A stretch of DNA of 64,000 bases from positions 117,112-181,111 of the forward strand of contig VWYX01000216.1 of assembly GCA_013396525.1 (NCBI GenBank), in the 5' to 3' direction. The position numbers and the translations under genes were made by a program. This stretch comes from Chaetorhynchus papuensis. Its lineage: Eukaryota; Chordata; Aves; Passeriformes; Rhipiduridae. The notes beneath the pieces were generated by a model. The model saw nothing but the letters and a program-made list of their open reading frames with translations, had not been told where the DNA came from and ran no database searches. Shown here in pieces: positions 12,701 through 27,700 of this stretch. Positions within the stretch are counted from its first letter, which is position 1. Every line of letters starts with the position of its first letter.

Positions 12701-15700
12701 TTTAAGAGGCTCATTGCAGTTTAACCTTCTGGGACAGGGTATTTAAGCTGTTTTGCTGCTAATGCTAAGCCATTTAGCATCAGCATGTCTAATTCCACTC
12801 CTGCCAAAAGAAACTGGAGAACCCTTCTAGGTCAGTGAGGTTGTCTCTGGGTTGCCAGCAAGTGGCATTTTGTGAATGAGAATTTTTCTGATCCAAGGAT
12901 GTTCCTGGGGTGACCAAAGGGGACACCAGTAAGCTTTGTAAAGAAAACACTGAACTTCAGCAAAGCATCTTTTTGTGTTTTGAGACCTGGCAGTTTTTAT
13001 GTGGCTTCACAGTTCCATTCAAGGTAGAGGAAGGTTAACTCCTCAGTGCTCCCAGCTGAGCTGTCACCCAAGCTCAGTGAGGGAAGGCACTGCAGTGTGA
13101 GTCCAGGCCATTCCCCTCCACCTGCTCATCATGCCCTGTGCTGAGGGGCAGTGGCCATGGAGGGGTGACAGGCTCTGGCACTAGAGGAGAACATTACTGA
13201 GGCAAGGTGACATTACAGCCTGCCCTGTATTGGGGAAACACAAGTGTAGGTCTGTGACCTAAGGCAGCGAACATCAGCAATGAGCGATTTCCTCCTCCAA
13301 AATGAAGCAGATTGATGATCATTCTGCAATTCCAGCATAGCTTGATGTGCCAAGGCATAAGGTTTCTGGCCAGCAGGTCGCTCAGGTTTTATTCCTGCTG
13401 CCCATCAGTAGTATTAAAGAAGTCAAACATTTGCATAGCAAGTTTTGTAGACTATCCCTCTTTTCCCAGTCTGTTTTTGTCAGGCTTAAAATTCATTGTG
13501 TGCTAAAGCCCCAACAAAACAGCAAGTTGCACAGCTGGGCTATGGAAACAGTTTAAGTGTTAGGGAAGGTAAGTCTGTGGCGTTGAGTATTCTGGAAGAT
13601 ACATAGTTATTTTCCAAAGAATGCAAACAGGCACTTTGTTGAGGTGAGCAAAGAAAATGCTGATGGCGAGACTAAAACTAAAGGAAGTAAGAAGACGTGC
13701 TGAGAGAGATAGGGAAGTGAGGCAGCAAAAATTCAACCTCAAAGCACATAGGAGATTACACAACCCGACTTCTAAGCCCTCTGAGCTGGGACCATTTGAG
13801 TGGCACATGCAGTGGGACCTTCCATGTTGTAGGACTGGGAGGTGTTTCACAAGCTGTCCACACACAGACTTGAGAATTTTTAGACAGAATGCGACCTAGA
13901 AAAATGGTCTGGACTTAATGCAAAATGGGATCAGGTTCATTAAATGTGACCTTCAAAAGCACAGTTAGATTTGTATCTTTTCCCCCCACCTTTTACTAAA
14001 TTAAGAATTTATATGTTAAGCATATATCAGGCCTGTGACAAAACTGATGAGATGTTGATGAAAATCTGGTTTTGGTTGTTACTGCTATCCACAGTAGAAA
14101 TATAGGTCACAATTAAGGTCCTAGGGGAACCAGTAAAATGATGTCATCATTGGAGTGAAGATACCAAATGCTGCACAGGTAAGAATTTTAAAGGGAGTGC
14201 CTAATTGACTTGGAGTTTTCTTAGCTAAAAAAATCTGCCAGTGCCTGGTGAGTGCTGGAGCATATCATCACAGGCTCAACAGTTTCTCCTTTTCCATTAC
14301 TGCAGGAGCTCAAAATGATTGTCCTGAGGGGTTGGTCAGCTAGGGGAGTTCTGCTTCAGTGACTGTTTCAGTGATACAGTATGTACCAGGAACAATTCTT
14401 CCCTACTCTGGAATCTGCCGTATATACAAGGCCCAAGGTTTTGAATAGGCTTGCGAATAAAATGAGAATCAGACTTGACATTCCCAGTTGCAGCCTGCTC
14501 AAGCCAAGGACAATCTCCAGCCATCATGTGGGAGCTGCCTGCCTGCTGCCCACCCAGCTGCCTCCCCTGGCTCCTGCTGCCAAGAGCAACTGCCAGGGTA
14601 GACAGACTGCCTAAGGAAGCCCTGGGGCTGCTCAGCAGTGTTCACCAGACTGGGAGGGAGGTGTGGGGTTAGCAAAGCAGAAGGTGATGGTTTTCCAAGA
14701 GGGGGAAGGAAATAGCTCTAATGGTTGGGGTGGAGTTAACAGTCTTCATACAGTGGGATAAACATAATAATAGCAGGGAAAAAAAAAAATCTCCGAAGAA
14801 GTCCCTTGTTAAATATTTTTGTAGTACCTCATGTTCCAAACCCGTGGAAATGTAAAGGATGGATCCAGCATGGTTTCTAGTCAAACTGCGCTTAATTAGG
14901 GAAACCCCTGGAAGTCAGATGAAAGGCTAAAATGGATGCCTAGAGGGCCACTTGGTGGTGACAGAACATGAATGTGTGGAGGGGGAGGGTGGCTCCCAAC
15001 GATCACAGGGATGAAGTTTGTGATGAGTTTGCAGCCTCTCGAGACTGTGCCTCATACCTCTAAAGAGCCACTGATTCATGAGTCACCTTCTCTTTTATCC
15101 TACTAATACCTGGGGACTGATAGCAAAGGGAAGAGAAAAAGAAGTTTCTGGGCTGGTTTCAGCCAAGCAGTTGACTTAAAAAGAAACTTTACGCTAAAAA
15201 CTTTAGACTAAAAAAGATCTGGATTTTCTATCTCTGAATTTCAATATTTTTCTTTTTTTCTCTTTTCTTTGTCCAATGGATGAAACAAGGTCGCCAATTA
15301 CTGAATTGCCTGGTCACTGGTAACTCTGTATATACGGTATTTTGTTACAAAAGGATAAGGAGCCTTCTTCCCCAGAGAAGTTCAAGAGCTCATTCCCCTG
15401 GTTCTTTTCTTTAAGTCGTGCTGCTTTCCCGGTCTCCATGAGCACCTGGAGTGGGCGGTGTGTGTGTTGAGCACCTGCTGCTGACCACAGGAGAGCTCCA
15501 AGGGCTGCACCCCCAGCTGTGTCTCACTTCCCTGAAGCACTGAGCAAATTCCAGCAAAGCCACGAAGTTCCCCTCCCAGCAGGCAGGCACAGTGGATGCC
15601 TGAGGCATTTTTGCAGATTAGTCAGTTAATGCATGATGGCCATTAAAGTTTGGGATGTGAACGTCCTGTCCGAGGCTGAGGGTGCAAATGACAAGTCAGC

Positions 15701-18700
15701 CAGGGGATGGAGAGCCAGTCCTGAGCCGTCAGGACAGCACCAGTGTATGGCCATCAGTGTCATCACTGATGCAGCGTTCCAGACTGGCCCCCCAGGAGTT
15801 CAGCTCGTTTGAACCCGGAGTGACAATGTGACCAACCTCCTTCCCGTCAGCTCCTCCTCCAGCAGGGAAGGCACTGTGAGGGATAAACCCGCAAGGAGCT
15901 GTTTGGATTTCCTGCAGGCCTCCAGTGCAGAGTGCAGGTGACACAGCTCACCCGTGGAAGGCCAGCCTGAGAGAGGGGCCAGCTCTCTGAGCTGCAGTCA
16001 CACCGACCCTCCCCAGTGCTCTCTATGTTTTGGGGATGATAATAGGAAATTACATTTTTCTTGGAATGATAATGAGTAAGCCTAAGTTGTGCTCTGCCCC
16101 TACCTGCTGCCCCTGCATGCTGTCTGTAAAGGTCACACCTGAGACATTGGCAGAGAAATTCAAGGTGTCTGACTGCCTTGCTCCTGCTCCTATTCCCTGG
16201 CTAAAGGATGGAATTCAGTCTGCAGGGCTGCCCGGTTTGACTTAAGTTCATATAAGAGATCTTTTAATTGAAATGTTTGATTAAAGCATTTATTATTCAA
16301 ACAAGGAATGTCAAGATGTAATTAAAACCTTATACAAAATCACAGACATTTTTGAGGGAGTGTAAGCTGAATTTGGAACAGACTCCATATCACATATGGA
16401 GTAAAAGCTATATCACACTCTCCCTAACAAGGCTCGTGGAACAAATTAAAAAATCAGTTAAGAAGCCTTCATGAAGAAATAAAATGTCCATGAGAGATGA
16501 GCCAGATGACCTTCTTTTGATTCAAGAAATGTCTGTTACACTCTGATGATACATTTTTCTTTTACTTGCAAGTCCTGCAGAATTGACTCTGATACTATTT
16601 TTTGTGACAAGTTCCTCTTTATTCATGTCTTTTCTATCATGTGGCATGTGCTAAGGCTTCCAGTTGTGTCATAGACCGAAATGCCTTGTTATAAGACCAT
16701 ATGCATCTGACATTAAAACACAAAACCCACCAAAATAACAAATCAAGAACCTATCGGTCACTCTAATGCAATTTCAGTGGTGTGTTACATCAAGAAATAA
16801 AATCTGCCTTTCAAAAAATGAAAATGTGGCTTATGTTGTTGATGAAAAACCAAGTATTTTTGTAGTTACTTAAGAGCTACTGTTGAAACTATTTGACACC
16901 CACCTTCAGCTGCCTCTGAGGAGAGCCTGAGGCTGCTGTGCAGAAGTCTGACTATTCTGTAGCGGAGGAAGGAGCACTGAGAGAAGGGTGTGTTGTTTCT
17001 CCGAATTCTCAGAAGATACAGAATTATCTGAGAGAAGAGGAAAACTTCTCAAGAGATGTTTCTGCTGTTGATAATGGTAGCAAATGATGTGCTGGGCTCT
17101 ACAGGGCATAGCAAACACATGCCCTGGGGCCTTATGCTCTCAGCTGTTGTTCAGTGCATCTGCAGAATTCCTCCAGGGGCTGAACACGATGCTGAAGTTC
17201 ATTTCTCTGTCCATGACTGCCTGGCAGCTCCATCTGCTCTGTGTGACCGCAGTGGAGAAATGTCCAGAGATCTAAGTACTAAAGCCTTGGTGCTTGCAAA
17301 TGAGAACTGTTGGCCATTCAAACTGTAACTTCATTTTCTGCATTAAATAATGAATTCCAGCTCTTGTGGTAGAGCAGCAGCATGTTTTCTGTCCAGAATA
17401 CCCAAAATCTTCCTTTTTGCCTTGATTATAGGACAGCATCATTATCTGTCTCATGACAGCAATGACACATGTCTGGTATGGTAGGTCACAGACTAGAAAG
17501 ATGTCAGGCTCCACATTTCAACACCACATCCAGCCTAACGGAGCAGTTTTGAGCCCAAAGACCCCTAGACAGTATTCCTCAGCATCAAACCATCGAAGAG
17601 GCCACGGTGCCAATCTGTAAAGCATCTAACTTTTGGACTTGGTAGATGGAGAAGGCAGAGTGGGAGTGTCCCCTCCACTTGTCTCCAGGAGCAGGCTTCA
17701 GCGTGCAGGGCAGCAGTGATCCCTGTAGCCCCCTCTAAAGCCAACAGGAAAGAATGGGTCCCTCTACATGGGTGACTAATGCTGTGTGTGACAGACACTG
17801 GGATCTCCTGGAGAGGCCCTTCCCTCCTGTGATGGGCAAGTGAACCCATGTTTTTGATGGCTGAAGTCAGAGGAGCTGTGCCTCTGCATCTTACTCGTGC
17901 TGGCTCTGCTTTGTGTGTGCAGCCTTGTCCAGCAGTGCCAGGCTCCCTGTGTTTCAAGGTCCCCATCCCAGGAGCAGGCAGCTGTGGCAGTGCTCCAGAG
18001 CTGGTGTGCCTGAGGAGCTCCAGAAGGACACCCTCTGCATGGCTGGAGATGACAATCCAAGGAGTAGGGACATTCTTAACCCTCTTGTTTTTATAACAAT
18101 TTCCCTCGCTGCCAAGCAGTGGGGAAAGCGACTCCTGCAAAACCCTGCAGGTTTCTCTCAGTTCTGTGCTTACGTGGCTGAAGCAGGAGGGCAGAGGAGC
18201 CACCCCTTAACAGGGTTGGTGCCTGCAGTGACCCCTGTGCCTACAGACACCCCAGAGCCTCAAGAAGCTCTTTCTTGACAAAATCATAATCTCTGAATAA
18301 ACAGAGGAGCTGTGCAGACAATAAACCTTTGATTCAACCTGCCATACATGCAAATCCAAATGCTGCTGAGAGTAAGTGTTCAAGCAGAAAAAGCATTTGG
18401 GAAACCTGCAAATGGGACCTGGACATGTTTTTCTTATTAATTCAAAGCTGTCTGCAGCATGTTGGTGCTACCTGCATGGAGTGGTGCTTGCCAGGACACT
18501 GACCTCCTCTCCCCTGCAAAATGAAGAAAAGGAGCCCTGTTTCCCCACACAGCCCCCACACAGCCAGGGGGGAGTGGGTACAGGCCAGGTGCAGAGGTTG
18601 GTCCTTGTGCTGTGCTGTGAGAAATCCTGGACAGGGAATTGGCTGTGTCTGAAATCAGCACGGGCCTTGCTGTTGTCTCTCAGAGAAACTGTATTGGAAG

Positions 18701-21700
18701 CTCAACAAGGCAGAAAGCATGTGCTGCAAATGGAGAGCAAAAGCATCATGGCAAAAGTTGTAGTTCACACTGCAGGGAAAGATTTACAGTCCTGCTGTTT
18801 CTTTCCCAGGAGGACTGGGCTATCCAACGCATCTCTTGATGTGGTTTCACAATCAGAAAACTGATGCAGCTGAAAACCAAGCTGCATTTTCTACTGGGTG
18901 AGGTCCCTGCTCTCAAGGGCACGAGGCACAGCGTCAGCACCGGGACTAGGGGACGACCCTCTGTGATCACAGCCCACTAGAAAACACAGCCTGCATGCGG
19001 AGCTTGATTCTGCAAACTTGCAACAGCCACGTGCAGTACTCAGCTTCTCCATCCAGTGGAGCAAAGCCGTATTTTGTGTGAGCATTTATGATCTAAACCA
19101 GACTGATTCATCCATGAGCCACTCCTGTGTGAAGCAGAGGTCACTCGCTGCTGGATCCTGTCCTGCACACACTTTACTCCTGTGTTAGATACAAATCGAG
19201 GCTAAAAATGTTTACAGTTTTTTCTGTTCCTGAAAAGAAACTAGGTTAGGCAATAAAAAAGCACTTTGCTTCATCATTTTTTTTCCCAAAAGGAGAGAGA
19301 AGGTGAACTTTCTGTTTATAGACAATACACATGAAGGCTTTCCTTAAGTGAGTTTATCTCATCCTCATGTAGTGTTGTTACTTAATGAAAACAACATGCT
19401 GGTGAGATCTCCTAACATTTGCTGCAGGATTATGATTTGGGGGGCATGCTGCAGTAACCAGGATGAGCTGGAGACAGAAGCCATGAAAGATTTGTGAGGA
19501 ACCAACCCATACATTGTATCAGACCAAGTTTAGATCGTAAATGCTGGGCACAGCATCTCCTGGTGCATTTTCACTTGATAATCCCTCCATGACATATAGG
19601 TAGGATCCTGGGTGAATAAACTGAATTTCACAGTGTTTGCCATCTCCTACCAGCTCAGTTGGAGGAAAGGGGATGGGAAAGGGAGAGCGGAGGGTTAATT
19701 TGGTTTCCATTGCCCTGTGACAGTTTTTCTTAAAACACTTCACCCACCACGTGCCCAGACTCCAGCACCTCTTCCAGAAACAACACAGGATTGTTTCCAC
19801 CTGCCCTCATCAAAAACCAAAACTCTGGCATTGCCTGCAAGTGAGGGGGTTGCTGCTTGTCAAGATGAACCATGGTAACTGAAAAGAAGGTAGTCTCTAG
19901 GGGTTCTTAATATTCCTAAATTCCTGAAGTACATGTGCAGTAAGATAAAAAAAGCCTAATTCATTTTGCATTTGAATAAGTCCTTTGGTGAAGAACTTTC
20001 ATTTCACAATCAAGAAGACTGGCAACAGCTGCTGAGTCGATGTCAGTACAGCAAAAATTTAGTGGCACCTCTCACCTGAGATCAAGACAGTCTGAGAAAT
20101 TGCCTTTGAAAACACACTGCTGGAGGCAAAGGTACAATCCAGACACTGTTTTTCGTGCTTTATAAGCACGATGATATAGCAGCTTTATAAACACGATGCT
20201 CAACAGCTGACGTTGGGGTTGCAGCTGCCTGGCCAGTGCCGTGCTGAGCCGCTGTGACCTTGGGCAAGAACCACTCCAAGCAGCGCTGTCCTGAACGGCA
20301 CCTGTGGGAGCCATGAGGAGGGGCCACATCTCCTGCCCAGCTCTTGGCATGGCACAAGGGAATGTCCCAGCTCCTGCAGCCCTTCCTCTGCCCTCACCAG
20401 CCATCAGCCACCACAGCCCCTGCGAGACACCGGTGGGTGCTGAGGCTGTGGCAGAGGCCCTGGGAGGCTGCCACAGAGGCTCCTTCACTGGCAAGAGCAG
20501 CAGTTGTCTGGCCACGCTGAGATTTGGACGTGCTCATGTTGGAATCAAATCCCAGCCTTTTGGGTGTTATCAATAATTTACACTGCTGGAAAGGAGACCA
20601 TGAGATCATCTGAAGTAGTCTTTTGTGCGAGCTTAAAACTGCACTGTCTGGGATGTGATGAATACTGCTCACAAAGGCTCAGGCGACCACCCAGGAGTTA
20701 ATATGATTAAGATCATTTATTCCTTTTGTAATTCTAAGAAAGCCTTCAGGTTCATCAAGTGAGTGGCTTCTGTTCCTTTTATCCTGAGATGGGTACACCT
20801 ACTAGAACTCGCTGTGTGTCATTTTGACAAAACACATCTTCTGAGCCTTATTTACATGAAAAAAATCCAGATTATTATAAACATTTCTATTCACATCAAA
20901 AGCGTTTTTATTTTGCAAGCATTTCTTTGTTATTTCCTTTGCTACTGAATCACAGCTGCTGAGAGGGATGCTGGCATGTTGTTCAGCCTTCCCGCCCACC
21001 ACTGCTGAACCAGTGGGGTTTCCATTCCTGCACAGCGATGTCAGGTCCGCCACCAGTGGCCCAGGGACTTGTGCACACTCAGAATAACCCCTGGACCATC
21101 CAAGCTGAAAGCTTCAGCCCCAGGAGAGTCAGGGAGAGCTGCAGAATCCAGTGTCCCAGCATTGTTCTGCCCAGGTTTTCCCATGCATGTGTGGGGTGAC
21201 CATCCCTCCTGCCCTACCATGAGCATTGATGACCAGAGGTGAGAGACAGACACCAAAGTCTCAGCAGGGAGCCAGGAGGAGGAGCAAGAGCTTCCACACC
21301 CAGCCCCTGCTGAACTGCAGCTCTTGCATCTGCTGGGCACTGGTGCAGCTGGGCAGAGGCAGCAGGAGAGGCGCTGCTGGAGGGCAATGCCAGCCTGAGC
21401 GGGCTCTGGGAGACACAGCACCTCGGTGCTGAGTGCCATGCTGCTGGCACGGGGCCTGGCCTGACACCTGGAGAAACAGAGGAGACCAGAAGCTCCTTCT
21501 CAAGGTGGGAACCGGCTCTGGTCAGCCCTGGGAAGAACATGGTAACGTGGCTGCTGGGCCTCCCCTGCAGAGCTGAGCCGCAGGGAAACAGGACATGGCA
21601 CACAGGTACAGGTGCCACTGCACGGCAGCAGAGTGGCATCTGGCCGTGCAGTGTGATTCCACAGTTCACTGGGGGGTGTGTTCTGGGCCCCGTTTCTCAT

Positions 21701-24700
21701 TCTGCCGATAGTGTACTTGTTCACAGTTGTCTCTCTGTGAAGGCCCTGCAGCAGTCACACGAGATGTTACATAAATCAGTTACTAATTTCTTCACTGACT
21801 GAAATACCAGCCGGCCCCCGGAATGGCTCAGCTAAAGAAGCAAACCTGGTGGGGGTGAGAGGAGGGGACAAGAAACCCCCCGCAAGCTCAGCAGAGCGTG
21901 GGATGCAATGCAGGCAGCAATGGCAGCTCAGCTGAGAACAGGGTTTGCACCTGCCCAGCAGAAGGAAACATTAACCCATCCAGCATGTTTTCAGCACAGC
22001 TGTGAGCCTGCATGCACCGGGCAGCCAGGTCGATGCCAAGCTGCTCCCTGCACCAATGCACTGCTCTCCTCCCTCATGCCCAGGAAGCCTCTTTGGCCCT
22101 CACTGCATTGACCCATAAACTTCTCAGCCCTTCAGATCCAAGCAAGGTAAGCAGGCTGCAACCTGCCTGGGCAGAGGTGATGCCACCTCCTGCCCCTGGG
22201 GAGGAACAACCCCAGGCACCAGCACGAGCTGGGGTCAGATGGCTGAGAAGCACAGGGCTGCTCACAGCAGCCTTCCGCACCCCTTCATTCTTTCTGTCTT
22301 AAGTAATTTGTTTTACAAACACATTAGTTTCTCAGCCCATGCCCTCGACAGTTTGGATGCTGCTGTGCGCTGCAGTGCTAAGCAATGCCCTCTGGCAGGA
22401 GGCTGCTCCAGTGAGCGCAGGGTGTCAGCGTGGTGGGGCCTTGGAGCTGGAAACCCAGCCTGTGCCTGTGCAGGTGAGAGAAACCCGACTGGGGGCACTG
22501 AGCATGCAGGATGGTGAGGCCTCAGCAGCCCAGAGGAGCTGAGCTGAAGTCCTTTGGATGGCAATGCCTCACTGCCAGAGGTCATCCCCTCACGCTTGGA
22601 GCCTCGTGCTGTCATTGTCCCTGCCAAGTCTGTGCATGGTCTCAGTAGTAGGATGGGGAAGTTTTGCCAGGGTGCCATCCAACCTACATTGCCCTGTGAC
22701 AGCCTGCCAAGGGTTCTCCTGGGTGTCTGCAGCGTCAGAGGCTGGCTAATAACTGAGTAATCATACAAGCTAATTACAGGGTTACTTTTGCCCTCTACAA
22801 TAAAGTGCTACCCCATAATTAAAAATAAAGAGAATGGCAATCCTAATTATTAGGCTTTCATTAGGCTGACAGGGGCACATACAGCACTGCAAGGACTGTT
22901 CTTGTGACCTGCTCTCAGTCTCCACCCACTCCTGCCCAAGATACTCCTGGGGAAGTCCAGAGCAATTTCTCCCACTGAAGGCAGAGGGTGAGACATCCAT
23001 CTCCATGTAGACCTCACCAAATGCCACATAGATTGGAGGATCAAGAGGAACCTGCCCTCGAGCATTCCTCAAACTTGGATGCCTGCTGCAGTCTGACCTG
23101 CAGCCTGCTGCTCACGCTCAATCCTCGGCCACCTTAGCAGCTCATACATTGCAGTTTTAACATAAGCATAAATTACACCATGTTTCACGTGTTCACATCC
23201 ACATGGAAAATAATCATAGCGTGGTGTGTCTTTGTGCTTAAAATACTGCAGCAAATACCCTGGGTTGTTCTTCCTAGCTTTCCCGAGCTGCCTTATCCCC
23301 GACATGCTGGGGAAGGAAGAGCTGTGTGGGGCTGTGTCAGGCTGCCTCTGCCAAAGTGCCAGGTACAGGCAACTTCTCTGGAGGTAGGAGGGCTCACAAG
23401 CCTGGCAGCTGCAACTCTTGCTTCCACTGATAATGAAGTGACAAAATATTGTGTTAAGAAAAAGTAAGCACTTTGGTGCTGTTTGTAAGGCGGTACAGAA
23501 GAGATACCAGGTTATTCCTATTCAGCAAATGCTGAACTCACATTAAGATGCCCCCATTACAGGAAAGACACTTTCACGAGGTGTGTCTCAGCCTTTCCCT
23601 TGCAAGACACAACTTTAGCCAAAGACTTGAAGGCCTCAGATGTAACCTCTGTGCTGAGGGAGTGCTGCTCCAGTCAGAGATCAGGGTGTGAAGGACAAAA
23701 ATTTGGCTCTTGGAGGCCTCTCAGTCTGGGCAGACGGTGGGTTTTCCCATATTCCTTAATGGCCCTCTTCAGGTGTGCATACAGGTCCCATTCACCCAAT
23801 GCCTTCCACCAGCAAAGCCTTCAATTTCAACTGGACAAAACACACCAGAGCTCCCTGCTGAGGAGAAGTGTATCCCAGCCCTTAGCCTGCAACAAAGTGG
23901 ATCTGACACATCTCAACAGATGGGGCCAGACCTGCAGAGGCAGCTCTGCTTTCTGGGAGCTGGGCTGAGCACCTGAGGTTAGAGGAGCCCCATGGTTTTG
24001 CACTGCAGCTCTGGGGTCTGTTTGCCACATGGCACTGAAAACAACCAAGCAAACCTGGGGCTGCTGCAGCACTGCCTTTGCCACTGTGCAGGTTGGAATG
24101 CTGAAAAAGAGGAATCAAAGTGATGAAGTGTAAATATCTGAGAACCAGGGAGAACTGAGATAAGGTACATTCCCAAGGCAGCCCTGTAAGCCAGCACCCT
24201 GTGGGGTGACTGTGCTTCACTGACCCTGGCCCTTTGCACCTGGTCCCCATCCCTTCCTGCCCCAGGCCAACCCTGCCCAACCCTGAAGCTTTTGTGCTTA
24301 CTGTCTACTTGGAAGCAGCCAGAAACAGCTTACTCCTTGTGTCTGAGGCTGTGACTGAGGAGCACTCTGACCTGAACACTGTGCTCTGGCATGTACCAGA
24401 GTGCAGAGATGTGTTACCTGAGCCAGTCTTCCTTTTCTTCCTGGTTAATCAGTGCTAAGTGATTGATTTGGCTTCACCCCCCCATATCTGGAAGAAGAGA
24501 GGCAGCATCACTCTTGATGGAGCACATGTATTTGCTTTCAGAAAGCCACCAGCATCCTTTTGAACACAGCCAGGTACATTCCCCAGCATAAAAAGAAATC
24601 ATCATGTAAGAGAGATGGAGAGTTGCCATGTGCCTGCCCATCACTCCAGCACCTCTGCCTGGAGAGGGACCAGCAGCAGCATGCCCAAGTGCCACTCAGG

Positions 24701-27700
24701 TGTGATGCCCAGGTGCTGTCAGGAGCCCTGAAACCCTCTTCCTCTCATGCCACACTGAGATCTCTCAGTGCATTTAGCACGTACCATCTGGACCAGCTTT
24801 TTCCGTTGTCCTTCGCCTGGGGATGCAAGGGATCAGGAGCACAAAAAGGGTGTGGGGATTTGGTATTTCTGCCGGGGGCTGGAGGTAGCACTGGGGCGAT
24901 CAGCAGGCACCCGGCTACCCCGGGGAACAGGACAGGGAGGGGCCGGAAGGGGTTGTGGAAGGAAGCAGTGGTTTTCATCAGCAGCAGGAGGGGAAATCCA
25001 GCAAGACAGCTGCTTCATCAGTGCTGGAGCCTCCCAGGGGCCACATCATCTTGCTGAAAAAGGAGCTCATGTGCTGGAATAGTAAAAAATTGACTCCAGG
25101 GTTATTTAGCCACTGGCCACAAGTTGGTGGTGGAGTTACGAGCATGAACACGGTGATCCCCCAGCAGCCACAGCACAGTGCCTGGAGGGCAGGTTGTGTG
25201 CTCCCACACACCTCATTCCCTCCCATCCCCAGCAGTGTGGTGGTACAGGGGACATGCAGTTGGTGGCCTCTGAAAGGCAGCTCCAGCCAGCCAGGAACCC
25301 TGCACTGAGCTTCCCCCACCCCAGCAGGGGTAATGCCGGCCTCTCCTCTGCCTGCACCCAGCCCAACTCCAGCCCAGGGGCACGGATGCCCTGCAAGCAC
25401 TGGCAGCCTGCAGAGAGAGGGGCTGTGCTCTGGGGACATGCCCTGGGGACATGCCTGGGGAACACGTCTGAGGGGATGGACCATGGTCTGGCAGGAGCAG
25501 GCTGAGGCTTTTTGATTCAGTTATTCCTATCCAACTGGGAGCAATCTTGGACATTCCTCATTCCTTCAGGGCACCGCATGGTTTAGAGGAGAAGCTGTCC
25601 TCAAGATTAATCATTTTGCACATTTTAGCACAGAAAGAAGAGCAGACTCCCACCCTGTGCCACAAGAAAGTGGGTGGCAGGAGACCCAAGAGACATAAGC
25701 TTCCCCTGGGCAGAGAGGCAGCGCTGCCAGGAAAAGCGAGTTTAAAAGCCTGGTGACATCCTTCCTTTCTCCATGAAGGTTGCAGGACATGGCCATTTGG
25801 AGATCAGCAAAAGGAGATCAGCATTTCAGGACAACCTTCCCTGTTCTGCTGTTACCTTCTTTCTAAAACCTCTGAAGGGTGTGAAGCAACAGGAAGGAAG
25901 CCAGAGGAGCAGTAAAGGCGGTGAGAGCTGTGTGCCTCACTGTGAGATTGAGATTTGTTACTCACAGAATGGGGATGGCAATCAAGTGTTAAAAAAGTGG
26001 AGGCTGAAGGAGAACTCAAGAAAGGAGAAATCAGCTTTTTCACAAGAAAATAAGCTGCTCTGGATTGCTCTGGTCACCTGCATGTGAGACATCACAGGGC
26101 AACAAGTTAGGAGAGATGGCTTTCTTACATTCACTTTTTTATTATACACCCCAAATGTGGCTTTCCACCCCATGTTGTTTTGGGGTGACAAGTTGCCCAG
26201 GTCTGCAGGGAGGATTCTGCAGCTGCTGGGAGAAAGGTCCTCCCAGGATACAGGCTTGTAACCATCAGCTTGAATTCAGACTGTCAAATAAACATAGGTT
26301 AGATTCAGGCTGGAGTAATAGTTGCACAGGTGAAATAAGAGAGGTGTCCAGACCCACACAGCTTGAACTTCAGGGAAAGCAGAGCCCATCCTCACGCATT
26401 CAGTCCTGAGATACAGTGAAGTGGAAGCTAGCAGCAAATTTTGGACATGGATCAGATGTTTACAGAAACAGGCAATTTCTGAGATCCCAGCTTCTGGATC
26501 AAGCCCCCATGTAAATTATAGTTCTGCTTTTCAAAAGACAAGGCAGGGAGTGTTAATTAGCCAAAAAGTTCTTGCACCAGCCTTTTGTAAATGGTGTTAT
26601 AGGGCTATAATTTTCCATTCAGCTCTCCAGGCAAATTCTTGCAGATAGGATCTCATTCCCTTCTGGATTGTTACTGGATTTCAGATAAATGTTTCAATCC
26701 TTGTTGCTGTCAGAGAAACTAGTAACTAGACAGCTCTGTCTGGCAGACTCTGTCATACAGCATACCGGGCACTCCAACCTTGGTGCAGCAAGGGGACAAA
26801 AAAGCACATGAAGATTCCCACAGAAGTCAGTGTAAGGAGCCAGTAACCTCTGGATCAGGCCAACAACAATGCATGGAGGAGCCACCAAGTGGCTAATACT
26901 GTCATCTCTGGATATGGTTCTTCAGAGTGGTGAAGTGGTGAGTCATGGTCAGTTCCCAGTCTGTACACCTCTGCTCTGTGACACTGGATTTCACTGCAAA
27001 CATTTTAAGTTTCTCCAACATGTGCCCCACCCTCCTTGTTTACAGAAATTAGCGAGGCATTTAATTAAAAAAAAAAAAAAAAGGCTTCCTATTAAAGTAA
27101 GGAAACCATGACAAAGCAAGATACATTAGTGGTATAAACAAATACAGCTTGCCTAGCAGAACAGCTATCCTATTATCTCATCCACATGGCACAGGCAGGG
27201 GAAATTATAAATAGCAGCAGCAGTAGTGCCTGGGAGTTGCATCTTGGCACCAGTGCCTCTGGCCACCTCCTTCAGGCTCCCAGTGGTTGACAGTGACGTA
27301 GAGGGCAGGGCACAGCTAGAAAATCCCCCTCAGCCCTCTGCCCCCTGCTCAGGCAGGGCAGGCCCCAAGCCAAGCACTCGTGGGGGATGCAGCAGGCAGG
27401 CTACCACCAGCCTTATCCCAGTCAAAACAGCAGTGGAGAACAAGGCTCTTCTGCTAGGAAACACAGATTTTCCTGGTGCAATAGCTGAAAGGCACAGGGG
27501 AAGAGATGGAAAAGGTAACTTTTTAGTTGATTGCTGACACTTGGGATAATGGTATATAATGTAGCCTTGGCTGTGATCTCATCCCTGTTCACAGCAGGGA
27601 GAAAGCCTTTGTGCCACTACTATGATAGTGGGCTAAAGAATGGCAGGAGGAGAGCCAGGAGAGCCTCTGTGGGCTGGCACTCATAGCAAAGCTGAGAACC

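Noticed and set aside
17565..18203. Longest intergenic frame, 212 codons on the minus strand
   Set aside because: It overlaps other open frames on both strands in a GC-rich stretch, has no recognisable domain or signal and no CpG-island promoter.
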